Shown: in pieces, positions 52,771 through 63,603 of the stretch
Layout: each line of letters begins with the position of its first letter
Numbering within the stretch: position 1 is the stretch's first letter
Assembly (NCBI RefSeq): GCF_024171735.1
Contig: NZ_JAMTCH010000004.1
Coordinates: 1,396,840-1,460,839, forward strand
Direction: 5' to 3'
Length of the DNA: 64,000 bases
Origin: Prauserella alba
GTDB taxonomy: Bacteria > Actinomycetota > Actinomycetes > Mycobacteriales > Pseudonocardiaceae
Notes under the pieces: model-generated
What the model saw: the letters and a program-made list of their open reading frames with translations, nothing else
Told to the model about the DNA's origin: nothing
The model's database searches: none
Program-made: the position numbers and the translations under genes

Positions 52771-52876
52771 CACGAACCCACCCTGCACGCGGCTGCTCAC
52801 CCCGGCCCTGTGACGTGACGGCCGCCGCCGCTGACCGCACTCGGCGGAGTCGCGCGTGAGCCGTGGCGCGCGGTCA

Positions 52877-53926
52877 CTACTCGACCGGCCCCGACGCACC
52901 GGCACGGACGTGCACGAGGAAGTAGGCAGGGCGGTACTCGGGCAGCAGCTGCCGCCCGGTGTGGTCGACCATCTTCCAGCGAACCTTGCAGGTCGTGGGT
53001 TCCTCAGCCGCGGTAGCCGTCACCGGCACCTTCACGCGCTCACCCGGCGGTGTGTCCGAGATGCGCACCCGCTGCGGGGCCCGACAGTGGTGCGGACCCG
53101 TTTCGTTGTCCATCCGCTGCAGGTAGCGGCCCTTCCAGTGCACGGTGCCTGCGTTCTCCAGTTCGAAGGTCCGTGTGAACTTCTGCTGCGGCGCGACCAC
53201 GGCACCGTCCGGGATGCCGAGGTCGCGGGCCAGCTTGCTCGCATCGCCCTCGTACACCGGTTCGGAGAGCGCGCCGGCTTCGGACGCACTGCTGGACTCG
53301 CCGCCCGCGGAGTGCTGTCGGTCGGCCTCGGCGCGACCGTCGTCACCGCCGAAGGCCCACAGCCCGCCCGCAACGGCGACCACCGCGAGCACCACCAGCG
53401 GCACGGCGAGCCAGCGCCGCGAGACGCCGCGACCGGCCGATGCCGCGGCGCTCGAACCTGCCGCATCCGCCCCGTCGGCGCCCTGTTCGTAGTTGTGCTG
53501 CGCCGGCACCGAGGTTGCCGCACCGGTCCCGTCCACCACCACGGCATCCGAAGCGGCGGCGTCGCGGGAAGCTGCACCGGACGCCGAATCCACGGCCCTT
53601 TCGTCTGGACCACCGGTCTCGACAACAGGCTCAGTTCCGGCGGCGGGTTCGGGGAGTTCACCCGACAGCACTGCCCTGGTGCGCCGGTACCTCGCGCACC
53701 ACTCGGCCTCGTCACCGCCACATGCGCGCACGAACTCCCGCACCGTCTCCCACGGCTGCAACCGGCGCCCCGTCACGGTCAGATGGAGCGTCGCGTGCGA
53801 CACCGCACCCGACAATTCGGCCATCTTGCGGAAGGACGGGTTCCCCGCCTGCTGTCTGAGACGTTTCAGCTCCGCCATGAACTCTTCGAGCGCAGGCGGC
53901 CGTTGCTCACCTTCGGCGTCGGACAC
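52877..53926 (-). CDS. HTH / transmembrane / NBR1-Ig-like domain protein
   Basis: A 349-residue three-part protein. The N-terminal XRE-like helix-turn-helix region (about 10-95) has FMAELKRLRQQAGNPSFRKM and ELSGAVSHATLHLTVTGRRL. An Ala/Ser/Asp-rich disordered linker, one membrane helix (about 180-202, WLAVPLVVLAVVAVAGGLWA) and an outside linker follow. The C-terminal NBR1-Ig-like domain has FTRTFELENAGTVHWKGRYL and CKVRWKMVDHTGRQLLPEYR. GTG at 53926 follows GAAGGAGGA. It is divergent from the peptidoglycan-hydrolase genes; it may sense the cell envelope and control transcription (inferred). Confidence 0.85.
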   Translation of the reverse strand: MSDAEGEQRPPALEEFMAELKRLRQQAGNPSFRKMAELSGAVSHATLHLTVTGRRLQPWETVREFVRACGGDEAEWCARYRRTRAVLSGELPEPAAGTEPVVETGGPDERAVDSASGAASRDAAASDAVVVDGTGAATSVPAQHNYEQGADGADAAGSSAAASAGRGVSRRWLAVPLVVLAVVAVAGGLWAFGGDDGRAEADRQHSAGGESSSASEAGALSEPVYEGDASKLARDLGIPDGAVVAPQQKFTRTFELENAGTVHWKGRYLQRMDNETGPHHCRAPQRVRISDTPPGERVKVPVTATAAEEPTTCKVRWKMVDHTGRQLLPEYRPAYFLVHVRAGASGPVE

Positions 53927-54069
53927 GGCCTCGGTCCTCCTTCTCGAGCGTCTGCGGATGTGACGCCGGCTACGCCGCAGCGGTTGCCGATCTGTCAAAA
54001 ATGCCCGTTCGGACTTCACTCCGGCAACACGACTCGTCACAGGAAGAGGCCGCGGACCGATCGCACCCC

Positions 54070-54150
54070 AACCGCTGTCATACAGCGCTGACCTGCGGCT
54101 TCAGCATGCAACGTCCGGGTGTCGGGCCTGTCAACCGGTGTCATACGGCG
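54070..54150. promoter_or_regulatory. two operator-like direct repeats, 63 bp apart
   Basis: AACCGCTGTCATACAGCG (54070-54087) and AACCGGTGTCATACGGCG (54133-54150) match at 16 of 18 bases. The first contains the perfect palindrome CGCTGT-CAT-ACAGCG. The 63-bp spacing is about six helix turns. They lie in the divergent gap between the HTH/NBR1 protein and the first hydrolase gene. Confidence 0.6.
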
Positions 54151-54239
54151 TCAGAAGGATTGCCCAACACGTTCCGGACACCTCGCCCGTTCGCCACTGT
54201 TCCTCCCAGCAACGCACCACGGCTGGAAGAAGGAAGCGA

Positions 54240-55124
54240 ATGAAAGCGAAGCGCCCCGTGTCGACGGCGGTGACCGGCCTCGCCGCAGCGGCCGTAATGG
54301 TGAGCCTGCCCATGTGCGCGGCGGCCGGAAACTCCGGGCCCACGGGTGGAGCCGGAACCGGAGCCGGAGCCGCGGAGCTGCCGAAGGTGAACATGGCGGC
54401 GGTCCTGGAGGCCGCGCAGATCGACCCGCAGCGCCCGGACCAGACCCTCACCGACGGAGCGGCCAAGCACGTCAAAAAGGTCGAGCGGGAGCTCGCCGAG
54501 CGCGGGGTACTCGAACAGAAGTACGTCGACGGCCATTACGGCACGGCCACCCTCGACGCCTACTCCGCGTTCCAGCGTTCCCTCGGCTACGAAGGGCTCG
54601 CCGCCAACGGCATCCCGGGGCACCGTTCCTTGACCGCGCTCGGCGACCACGCCTTCGACGTGACGCACATCGTGCGGCCCGGCAAGCGCGTGACGTTGGA
54701 CGGCGCGACGTTCAACAAGCGCACCAAGGACATGCTGCTCGAATCGCAGCGGCTGACCGGCGTGACGTTCGACGTCGAGCAGGGTTCGTACAACCCGGGC
54801 GGCGACCCGACGTCGGCGGGCACCCACGACGGCGGCGGCGCCGTCGATCTGTACGTCGACGGGATGAGCCCGAAGAAGCGCACCCAGGTCGTGCGCGCCA
54901 TGCGCAAGGTCGGGTTCGCCGCCTGGTACCGCTCGCCCGCGCAGGGCGACTGGGGGCCGCACATCCACGCCGTCGCGCTGGCCGACCCCGATCTGTCCGA
55001 ACCGGCCCGCGCGCAGACCGGTGACTACTACCTCGGCAAGAACGGTCTCGCCAACGATCTGCCCGACGACGGGCCCAAGGTCAAACCGATTCGCACCTGG
55101 GAGGGATACCAACGGACACAGTGA
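54240..55124 (+). CDS. secreted PG-binding / M15-like peptidase (paralogue 1)
   Basis: A 294-residue exported protein. The signal peptide is about 1-30. The peptidoglycan-binding domain (about 55-130) has HVKKVERELAERGVLEQKYV and DGHYGTATLDAYSAFQRSLG. The C-terminal D-Ala-D-Ala-peptidase-like domain (M15 fold) has TSAGTHDGGGAVDLYV (His and Asp zinc ligands) and DWGPHIHAVALADPDLSEPA (third His). It would cleave or bind cell-wall peptides. Related over its length to 56205-57050. ATG at 54240 has AGAAGGAAGCGA upstream. Confidence 0.8.
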   Translation: MKAKRPVSTAVTGLAAAAVMVSLPMCAAAGNSGPTGGAGTGAGAAELPKVNMAAVLEAAQIDPQRPDQTLTDGAAKHVKKVERELAERGVLEQKYVDGHYGTATLDAYSAFQRSLGYEGLAANGIPGHRSLTALGDHAFDVTHIVRPGKRVTLDGATFNKRTKDMLLESQRLTGVTFDVEQGSYNPGGDPTSAGTHDGGGAVDLYVDGMSPKKRTQVVRAMRKVGFAAWYRSPAQGDWGPHIHAVALADPDLSEPARAQTGDYYLGKNGLANDLPDDGPKVKPIRTWEGYQRTQ

Positions 55125-55300
55125 TCGCGCCTGAGACACGGGCGGCAGCCGCGCAGGGAGTGCGCATCGATTTCGATTTCTGACGTCGGGAACCGGTGGG
55201 GCGCGCAGTGAGGTCCGAACCTCGGCAGTTGCGCACGCGCTCGTGGAGACCCCGTCGTCACCGATTCACATCCCATCAATCTTCGCCTTCGAGGAGAATC

Positions 55301-56161
55301 ATGAAGTTCCGCAAGATCTCGGCGGCCATCGGTGCCGTCGCCGTCGCGGCGAGCGCGGCACTGGTGTCGATCGGTGCCGGCCAGGCTGCCGCGGCCCCCG
55401 CGTTCAAGATGCCGTTCAAGTGCGGCTACACCGCGACCGCGGCGACGTGGCAGGGCCACAGTCCCGAGAACTCCGTCGACTTCCAGAAGTCCGGTATCTG
55501 GAAGACGCCGGTCGTCTCGTCCGCGCCCGGCACCGTCTCGCGTGTCGCGAACGAGGGCAACACCAGCTACGGCAAGTGGATCGAGATCGACCACGGCGGC
55601 GGCTGGAAGACCCGGTACGCCCACCTGTACTCGCAGGGCGTGAGCGTGGGCCAGAAGGTCAACGCCGGTACTCGCATCGGCCGTGTCGGCAACACCGGCG
55701 GTTCGTCCGGTCCGCACCTGCACTTCGAGCAGCGCCTCAACGGCGTGGCCAAGCGCGTCGTGCTCGGCGGCAGGAACGTCCCGTACTTCACCAAGACCAG
55801 CTTCACCAGCAAGAACTGCGGCGGTGGCGGATCCAACCCGTACACGGCGAAGGAGATCTGCGGCAACGGCTTCAGCGTGATCAACCAGCAGGGCCTGAGC
55901 GGCAACGGCCGGGTGTACCTGATGTACAACTCCGGCTCCGGCAAGAACTGCGTCACCACGATCAAGAACACCAAGATCGGCAAGGCCAGCGCGACGTCGG
56001 CGTTCCTCGAAGTCCAGGGCGGCAGCCGCAAGACCGACAAGGGCAAGTTCAGCTACTACGCGGGGCCGGTGAAGGCCCAGGCCGCCGACAAGTGCGTCAA
56101 GTGGGGCGGCTCGGTCGGCGACAAGTCGTTCACCAGCAAGTTCGGCCACTGCGGTTCTTGA
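55301..56161 (+). CDS. secreted M23 family metallopeptidase
   Basis: A 286-residue exported protein. The signal peptide is about 1-34. The M23/LytM domain (about 45-170) has HSPENSVDFQKSGIWKTPVV (HxxxxxxD zinc ligands) and GSSGPHLHFEQRLNG (HxH). The C-terminal domain (about 190-286) has several Cys (CGNGFSVINQQGLSGNG, CVTTIKN, GSVGDKS...HCGS), perhaps a binding module. It would cut cross-links in peptidoglycan. ATG at 55301 has the strong GAGGAGAA. It is flanked by two M15-like paralogues. Confidence 0.92.
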   Translation: MKFRKISAAIGAVAVAASAALVSIGAGQAAAAPAFKMPFKCGYTATAATWQGHSPENSVDFQKSGIWKTPVVSSAPGTVSRVANEGNTSYGKWIEIDHGGGWKTRYAHLYSQGVSVGQKVNAGTRIGRVGNTGGSSGPHLHFEQRLNGVAKRVVLGGRNVPYFTKTSFTSKNCGGGGSNPYTAKEICGNGFSVINQQGLSGNGRVYLMYNSGSGKNCVTTIKNTKIGKASATSAFLEVQGGSRKTDKGKFSYYAGPVKAQAADKCVKWGGSVGDKSFTSKFGHCGS

Positions 56162-56204
56162 TGCCGCGGCTCCTGATCCCCGAATTCGACGCGAAGGACA
56201 CCTC

Positions 56205-57050
56205 ATGCGCAAGATCGCAGCGACGGCGTTGCTGACGGCGGTGGCCGCGGCGGGACTCGCACCCTCGGCCGCGACCGCGAGTGAGCCGAACACCGCGGCT
56301 CCGGCGGCGAAGGCCGGTTCGGTCAACATGGAGAAGGTCGTCAAGGCCGCCATGTGGGATCCGTACAAGCCGAACACGTCGATCGTTCCCGGTGCGGGCA
56401 AGTCGGTGACGAAGGTCGAGAAGGCACTCGCCGCAAAGGGAATGCTGGCAGGGAAATACGTCGACGGACACTTCGGCACGAGCACGATCTCGGCGTACGC
56501 CGAGTACCAGCGTTCACTCGGCTACTCCGGGCTGGCCGCGAGCGGCCTGCCCGGCAAGGGTTCGCTGACGAAACTGGGACGCGACGCCGGGTTCGACGTC
56601 ACGCGGAAGATCAGCGTGGGCGGCAAGATTCGGCTCGGTTCGGGTGACGTGCTGAACCGGCGCACGCTCGACATGTACGAAGAGGCCGAGAAGATCTCCG
56701 GGATCGACCTGACCGTCACGCAGGGCTCGTACACCGGGTCGAACCCGGGCTCGGCCGGCACGCACGACGGCGGCGGCGCCGTCGACATCTCGGTGCGCGG
56801 CATCAACGCGTACAAGGCCGTCAAGGCGCTGCGCAAGGTCGGGTTCGCCGCCTGGCACCGCACCGCCGACCAGGGCGACTGGGCGCCGCACATCCACGCG
56901 ATCGCCATCAGTGACACCGACGTGTCACCGGCGGCGCAGAAGCAGGTCGGCGACTACTTCCGCGGCAAGAACGGCCTGGCATCGGGCGCACCGGACGACG
57001 GCCCGAAGGTCGAGAAGGTCACGTGGGAGGAGTACCGGCGCAGTAACTGA
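56205..57050 (+). CDS. secreted PG-binding / M15-like peptidase (paralogue 2)
   Basis: A 281-residue exported protein, paralogue of 54240-55124 and same architecture: signal peptide about 1-26, PG-binding domain (VTKVEKALAAKGMLAGKYVD, GTSTISAYAEYQRSLGYSGL), then the M15-like domain (SAGTHDGGGAVDISVRG and DWAPHIHAIAISD). Zinc ligands His-Asp-His are conserved. The gene starts 43 bases after the M23 stop; GACGCGAAGGACACC is its ribosome region. Two M15-like copies around one M23 suggest duplication and a coordinated wall-remodelling set. Confidence 0.8.
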   Translation: MRKIAATALLTAVAAAGLAPSAATASEPNTAAPAAKAGSVNMEKVVKAAMWDPYKPNTSIVPGAGKSVTKVEKALAAKGMLAGKYVDGHFGTSTISAYAEYQRSLGYSGLAASGLPGKGSLTKLGRDAGFDVTRKISVGGKIRLGSGDVLNRRTLDMYEEAEKISGIDLTVTQGSYTGSNPGSAGTHDGGGAVDISVRGINAYKAVKALRKVGFAAWHRTADQGDWAPHIHAIAISDTDVSPAAQKQVGDYFRGKNGLASGAPDDGPKVEKVTWEEYRRSN

Positions 57051-57196
57051 TCACCCCCGCGGGACGATCGGTACCGGTGAGGACCATTCGGGCTCGCGGG
57101 ATTCTCCTCCGCCGCGCGGGCGAGTGGCACGAGCCTCCGAAGCTCCCTCCCGCTCGCGCGGTGGTCCAGCCACCGGTCCCCACCGGGCCACTGGGG

Positions 57197-57316
57197 GTAT
57201 GCACGGGCGGAAATCTCCCCCATGCGGCAGCCGCCCGTGCATACAGGCCCGGCCTGGCGGCCGGCCGGAACCGCCCCGGTTCGTCATCCCCCGAAGGACG
57301 AACCGGGGCGGTTCCG
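57197..57316. terminator. two large hairpins between convergent genes
   Basis: First hairpin: 14-base arms 57197-57210 and 57231-57244, 20-base loop. Second: 20-base arms 57266-57285 and 57297-57316, 11-base loop. Both are perfect. They follow the paralogue-2 stop (57050) and face the UvrA stop (57424); probable bidirectional terminators. Confidence 0.65.
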
Positions 57317-57325
57317 TATCCGGCC

Positions 57326-57408
57326 CCCCGGGAACTGCAACGCCGCCCGGGAACTGCAACACGGGCTCCGGAATCCGCAACACGGCCCCTGGAAAACGCA
57401 ACACGGCC
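57326..57408 (-). repeat. 21-bp tandem repeats, inverted orientation
   Basis: Reverse-strand units of the CGTGTTGCGG family (GCAACACGG and GCAACGCCG cores), four units, adjacent to the UvrA stop at 57424 and directly after the terminator hairpins. Confidence 0.88.
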
Positions 57409-57423
57409 TGTCAACGACAGTGG

Positions 57424-59793
<2,370 letters not shown>

Positions 59794-59839
59794 CGGCTCT
59801 CTCCAGTGGGTCGGTTCGGTTCGGGCGCCCGCGACGCGG

Positions 59840-60286
59840 TCAGCGGCGGGTCAGCCGCACGACGGGATACTGCCTGCTGTGCTTGCGCTGATACTTCGCG
59901 ATGCGCGGCTGCTCCTCGACGATGCGCAGCCACGCCCGCTCCCGCTCGGCGCCGTCGAGGACCCGCGGGGTCACCGCGACGGGCTCCTGCCCGTGCCACT
60001 CGGCCGTCGCCTGCTCCGGGCGTGCCATCAGGTTGACGTACCAGTCCGGATGCCGCTCACCGCCGCCCGAGGCGAGGATCAGCCAGGCCTCGGGGTCGTC
60101 GTCGGCGAACCAGGTCAACGGGGTCTCCCTCGGCTCGCCGGAGCGCTTGCCGACGGTGTGCAGGATCAACAGGTCCATCCCCATCGACCGGCCACCCTTG
60201 CGGCGGATGCGTTTCCTCGTGGAGGCGTTGGCCCGGTGCTGGATCCACCGCGACAGCGCGCTCGGGCCCGCGGTCTTCGTGGCCAT
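59840..60286 (-). CDS. nitroreductase family deazaflavin-dependent oxidoreductase
   Basis: A 148-residue DDN-fold protein: DLLILHTVGKRSGEPRETPL, WLILASGGGERHPDWYVNLM and ARPEQATAEWHGQEPVAVTP. The basic N-terminus (RKRIRRKGG) is typical of DDN enzymes that approach the membrane. It follows the VOC gene by eight bases on the same strand. F420-dependent reduction is inferred from the family. Confidence 0.87.
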   Translation of the reverse strand: MATKTAGPSALSRWIQHRANASTRKRIRRKGGRSMGMDLLILHTVGKRSGEPRETPLTWFADDDPEAWLILASGGGERHPDWYVNLMARPEQATAEWHGQEPVAVTPRVLDGAERERAWLRIVEEQPRIAKYQRKHSRQYPVVRLTRR

Positions 60287-60293
60287 CGCCTGC

Positions 60294-60713
60294 TCACCCC
60301 ACCTGCTGGATGCGGATCATGTTGCCCGCCGGGTCGCGCAGTGCGCAGTCGCGGATGCCGTACGGCTGGTCGATCGGCTCCTGGACGACCTCGACGTCGC
60401 CCTGCTGGACCTTGGCGAACGCCGCGTCGACGTCCGGGGTGGACAGGTTGATCATGGCGTACGTGCCCTTGGCCATCATCTCCTCGATGAGGCTGCGCTC
60501 GGCGTCGGTGAGACCGGGTGTCGCCTCGGGCGGGTACAGGACGACGGACGTCTCCGGCTGGCCGGGCGGGCCGACGGTGATCCAGTGCATGTCGCCGTAC
60601 TCGACGTGGTTGCGCACCTCGAAGCCGAGGACGTCGCGGTAGAAGGCGAGTGAGGTGTCCGGGTCGGCCAGCGGAAGCATGGCCTGGGCGATGGTGAGGT
60701 CTGTGCTGCTCAT
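60294..60713 (-). CDS. VOC family protein (glyoxalase/bleomycin-resistance fold)
   Basis: A 139-residue VOC protein with two repeats: QAMLPLADPDTSLAFYRDVL, GFEVRNHVEYGDMHWITVGP, then AMINLSTPDVDAAFAKVQQG and YGIRDCALRDPAGNMIRIQQ. Its stop and start lie within 10 bases of the AraC and DDN genes, suggesting a three-gene operon. Ligands are probably His/Glu at usual VOC positions; the reaction is unknown. Confidence 0.87.
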   Translation of the reverse strand: MSSTDLTIAQAMLPLADPDTSLAFYRDVLGFEVRNHVEYGDMHWITVGPPGQPETSVVLYPPEATPGLTDAERSLIEEMMAKGTYAMINLSTPDVDAAFAKVQQGDVEVVQEPIDQPYGIRDCALRDPAGNMIRIQQVG

Positions 60714-60722
60714 GGCTTCACG

Positions 60723-61160
60723 TTAGGACCTGCGCGGCGCGGGCGCTTCTCGATTCCTGATCGGCCTGGTGACCTGTTTCGCCACGCACGCGGGCATGCC
60801 GTCGGTCGCGCCCGCCTGCTGCGCCCGGTACCGGCTCGGGGACATGCCGACGAGCTCGCGGAACCGCGTGCTGAACGTGCCGAGCGAGGAGCCGCCGACC
60901 TCGAAGCAGACCTCGGTGACACTCAGGTCACCGCGGCGCAGCAGGGTCATGGCGCGTTCGATCCGCCGGGTCATCAGGTACGAGTACGGCGACTCGCCGT
61001 AGGCCTCGCGGAACCGCCTGCTCAGGTGGCCCGCCGACAGGTGCACGCCGCGCGCGAGTGCATCGACGTCGAGCGGCTGGGCGTACTCCCTGTCGATCCG
61101 GTCGCGCACCTTGCGCAGCAGCGCGAGTTCGCGCAGGCGCGCCGCGTCCGTGATGCTCAC
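60723..61160 (-). CDS. AraC-family helix-turn-helix regulator
   Basis: A 145-residue protein with a single AraC-type double HTH: YAQPLDVDALARGVHLSAGH, LSRRFREAYGESPYSYLMTR, then LSVTEVCFEVGGSSLGTFST and RFRELVGMSPSRYRAQQAG. There is no separate sensor domain, so it may work with its downstream VOC protein, a frequent pairing in which the VOC protein is the regulated function. The GTG/ATG start at 61160 is in a short gap after the cytidine deaminase stop. Confidence 0.88.
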   Translation of the reverse strand: MSITDAARLRELALLRKVRDRIDREYAQPLDVDALARGVHLSAGHLSRRFREAYGESPYSYLMTRRIERAMTLLRRGDLSVTEVCFEVGGSSLGTFSTRFRELVGMSPSRYRAQQAGATDGMPACVAKQVTRPIRNREAPAPRRS

Positions 61161-61211
61161 CCTGGTAAGCGTGCCACGAGACGCCGACCTTTCGGGAACG
61201 CAGGACGAGCG

Positions 61212-61658
61212 TCAGCGCCACGGGATGTCGTCGAACACCGCTGCCCAGTAGTGCGGCAGCGCCTCGCCGAGGGTGATCCACGCCGGATCGCCGCGGGTAC
61301 CCGTATCGCCGGGCACCGCTACGCGGACATCCGGGCCGTGCCCGGCGAGCCGCTCCCGGCACACCCCGCAGGGGCTGAGGACGACGAACCGGCCCGGCGC
61401 CTCACGCGCAAGGCACACCGACGCGACGATCGCCCGGCCGAGCCGGAACGCCGCCGCGAACGGTTCGGTCTCGTGGCAGATCTCCACGCTGGGGTTGGCG
61501 ACGTCGGGAGCGGTACCGGTCAGGATCGTGCCGTCGTCGAGGAGCATGGCTGCGGCGCCGCGTTCGACGTCACCGGCGAAGCGGGTCTCGATCAGCTCAC
61601 GGCAGGCCGATACCGTCTCGGCGAGCCGGTCCGGGGTTGCGGTGGCGGTCGGAGTCAC
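61212..61658 (-). CDS. cytidine/blasticidin-S deaminase family protein
   Basis: A 148-residue zinc deaminase. The motif CHETEPFAAAFRLG stands for the usual H/C-A-E (His as zinc ligand, Glu as acid-base) and VLSPCGVCRERLAGHG supplies the PCxxC ligands. Length and pattern fit the cytidine deaminase/blasticidin S deaminase branch. The unusual HETE instead of HAE may alter specificity. It stands alone, oriented away from the ECF42 pair. Confidence 0.85.
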   Translation of the reverse strand: MTPTATATPDRLAETVSACRELIETRFAGDVERGAAAMLLDDGTILTGTAPDVANPSVEICHETEPFAAAFRLGRAIVASVCLAREAPGRFVVLSPCGVCRERLAGHGPDVRVAVPGDTGTRGDPAWITLGEALPHYWAAVFDDIPWR

Positions 61659-61869
61659 CCGCCGGAGCCTACGTCAGCCGGAGCTCACGGCAGGCCGTGG
61701 AGCGAGCCCGGCGGCCCCCGGGATGCGGAGCCCGGGATTCGACTCGCCGTGATGCGGGAACACGTGCGCGACGAACGCGAAGGAGACCGCGCCGACCGGC
61801 GACGATGCGGACCTCACCCGTCGCAGGCGCGGGCCGGGCGAGGCACCTCGAAGAAATTTTCTCCGGGCT

Positions 61870-61897
61870 TGTCGATTTCCGGGGGCGCCCGTTCGAC
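61870..61897 (+). promoter_or_regulatory. probable ECF42-type promoter
   Basis: TGTCGA (61870-61875) and CGAC (61894-61897), 18 bases between, 50 bases upstream of the YciI ATG. TGTCGA is, to my memory, the -35 recognised by ECF42 sigma factors, which control the YciI/DGPF gene and themselves. Confidence 0.55.
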
Positions 61898-61946
61898 CTA
61901 GGTGAGAAGCTCCACCAAGGGGGCTTCACCGGCGAAGGAGTAGACA

Positions 61947-62366
61947 ATGAAGTTCATGCTGATCATGCGGGCCACCGACGAGACCATGGCGGCTTTCGAG
62001 AACGTCGATTTCAACGAAGTGATCGCGGTCATGGGCCGCTTCAACGAGGAGATGATCAACGCCGGGGTCATGGTCGGCGGCGAGGGGCTCGACCCGCAGG
62101 ACCCGGGCGTGGTTGTCGACTACTCCGGCGAGACACCCGTCGTCAGCGACGGTCCGTACGGCGAGACCAAGGAACTGTTCAACGGCTTCTGGATGCTCGA
62201 GGTCGCCTCCAAGGAAGAGGCCGTCGAATGGGCGAAGCGCGCTCCGCTGCAGGGACCCGGCAGCAAGATGGAGATCCGCCGCGTGACCGGGGTCGACGAG
62301 TTCCCGCAGGACAACGAGTGGGTCCAGAAGGAGAAGGTCTGGCGGGAACAGCTCGGCACGGCGTGA
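61947..62366 (+). CDS. YciI/DGPF family protein
   Basis: A 139-residue YciI-like protein containing the family signature SDGPYGETKELFNGFWMLEV (the DGP-F motif), with MKFMLIMRATDETMAAF at the N-terminus. DGPF proteins are always found beside ECF42-type sigma factors and are thought to be enzymes of unknown reaction. The stop overlaps the sigma gene start (GTGA). ATG at 61947 follows GGCGAAGGAG. Confidence 0.93.
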   Translation: MKFMLIMRATDETMAAFENVDFNEVIAVMGRFNEEMINAGVMVGGEGLDPQDPGVVVDYSGETPVVSDGPYGETKELFNGFWMLEVASKEEAVEWAKRAPLQGPGSKMEIRRVTGVDEFPQDNEWVQKEKVWREQLGTA

Positions 62367-63595
62367 GCACGGCAGCCGAGACCGTCGCGGCCCGGCGCCG
62401 GGTCGAGGCGCTGTGGCGGATCGAGTCGGCGCGGATCGTCGGTGCGCTCGCGCGGTACACCGGCGATCTCGCGCTGGCGGAGGACGTCGCGCAGGAAGCC
62501 CTCGCCGAGGCACTGGTGAACTGGCCTCGCGAGGGCGTCCCACGTGATCCGGTGGCGTGGCTGCTGACGACGGGCAGGCGGCGGGCGATCGACACGTTCC
62601 GCCGGCGGGCGGCATTGGACGAACGCCTGCCGCAGCTGGACACCGGATCCGCTCCGGAACGGCCCGACGACACCGACGACGACGTCCTCACTCTCATGTT
62701 CACCGCGTGCCACCCGGCGCTCTCCCGCGAGGCGCAGGTGGCGCTGACGTTGCGCGTGGTCGGCGGTCTGGCGAGCGACGAGATCGCGCGGGCGTTCCTC
62801 GTCTCGACCGCCACCGTGCAGGCGCGCATCACGCGGGCGAAGAAGTCGCTCGGTGCGGCCGGCGCGGGGTTCGAAACGCCGCAGGCCGACGAACTCGGTG
62901 CGCGGCTCGCTTCGGTGTTGAGCGTCGTCTACCTGATCTTCACCGAGGGGTCGTCGGCGAGTTCGGGCGGTGCGCTGATCCGGTTCGACCTGGCGAGCGA
63001 AGCGCGACGGCTCGCAAGGGTGCTGGCGCGGCTCATGCCGGGGGAGAACGAGGCGCACGGGCTGCTGGCACTGCTGGAACTGACGTCGGCACGCTTCCCC
63101 GCGAGGACCGGCGCCGACGGCGAACCCGTGCTGCTCGAGGACCAGGACCGGCGGCTGTGGGACCGCTCGACGATCCGAAGGGGAAGGGCGGCGTTGCGGT
63201 CGGCCGAACGGATCGGCCGGGGGCTCGGCTACTACGGACTGCAGGCTGCGATCGCCGAATGCCACGCGGTCGCCGGGTCCGTCGCCGAAACGGACTGGGA
63301 ACGGATCGTGGCGCTGTACGAGGCGTTGGGAACGCTGGCGCCGTCACCGGTCGTGGAACTCAACCGTGCGGTGGCGGTGTCGATGGCCCGCGGCCCCGGC
63401 GAGGCCCTGCCGTTGGTGGACGCCGTCGCCGACGGCCTCGCGGATTCTCATCAGGTGGCGGGCGTGCGCGGCGAACTGCTGCGCCGCCTCGGCCGCACCG
63501 CCGAGGCACGCGCCGAACTGGAGCGTGCCGTGTCCCTGTGCGGCAACGACCGCGAACGCACCGTCCTCACCCGCAAACTGGCCGCCCTCGACTGA
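62363..63595 (+). CDS. ECF42-type RNA polymerase sigma factor with C-terminal extension
   Basis: A 410-residue ECF sigma factor. Sigma region 2 is at about 15-80 (WRIESARIVGALARYTGDLA, EDVAQEALAEALVNWPREGV). Region 4 is about 125-175 (LTLRVVGGLASDEIARAFLV, STATVQARITRAKKSLG). A long C-terminal domain (about 190-410) is rich in TPR-like helices (LELTSARFPARTG, EWERIVALYEALGTLAPSPV, LELERAVSL). This large extension marks group ECF42, whose partner is the DGPF protein upstream. GTG at 62363 overlaps the YciI stop. Confidence 0.93.
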   Translation: MSTAAETVAARRRVEALWRIESARIVGALARYTGDLALAEDVAQEALAEALVNWPREGVPRDPVAWLLTTGRRRAIDTFRRRAALDERLPQLDTGSAPERPDDTDDDVLTLMFTACHPALSREAQVALTLRVVGGLASDEIARAFLVSTATVQARITRAKKSLGAAGAGFETPQADELGARLASVLSVVYLIFTEGSSASSGGALIRFDLASEARRLARVLARLMPGENEAHGLLALLELTSARFPARTGADGEPVLLEDQDRRLWDRSTIRRGRAALRSAERIGRGLGYYGLQAAIAECHAVAGSVAETDWERIVALYEALGTLAPSPVVELNRAVAVSMARGPGEALPLVDAVADGLADSHQVAGVRGELLRRLGRTAEARAELERAVSLCGNDRERTVLTRKLAALD

Positions 63596-63603
63596 ACGAT
63601 GCC

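Noticed and set aside
55125..55300. Cyclic-di-AMP riboswitch upstream of the M23 gene
   Set aside because: Wall-hydrolase genes of Actinobacteria often have one, but I see none of the conserved blocks here.
61637..62362. Extended start of the sigma factor
   Set aside because: It overlaps the YciI gene in another frame; the GTGA overlap at 62363 and homology to ECF42 region 2 support the shorter form.
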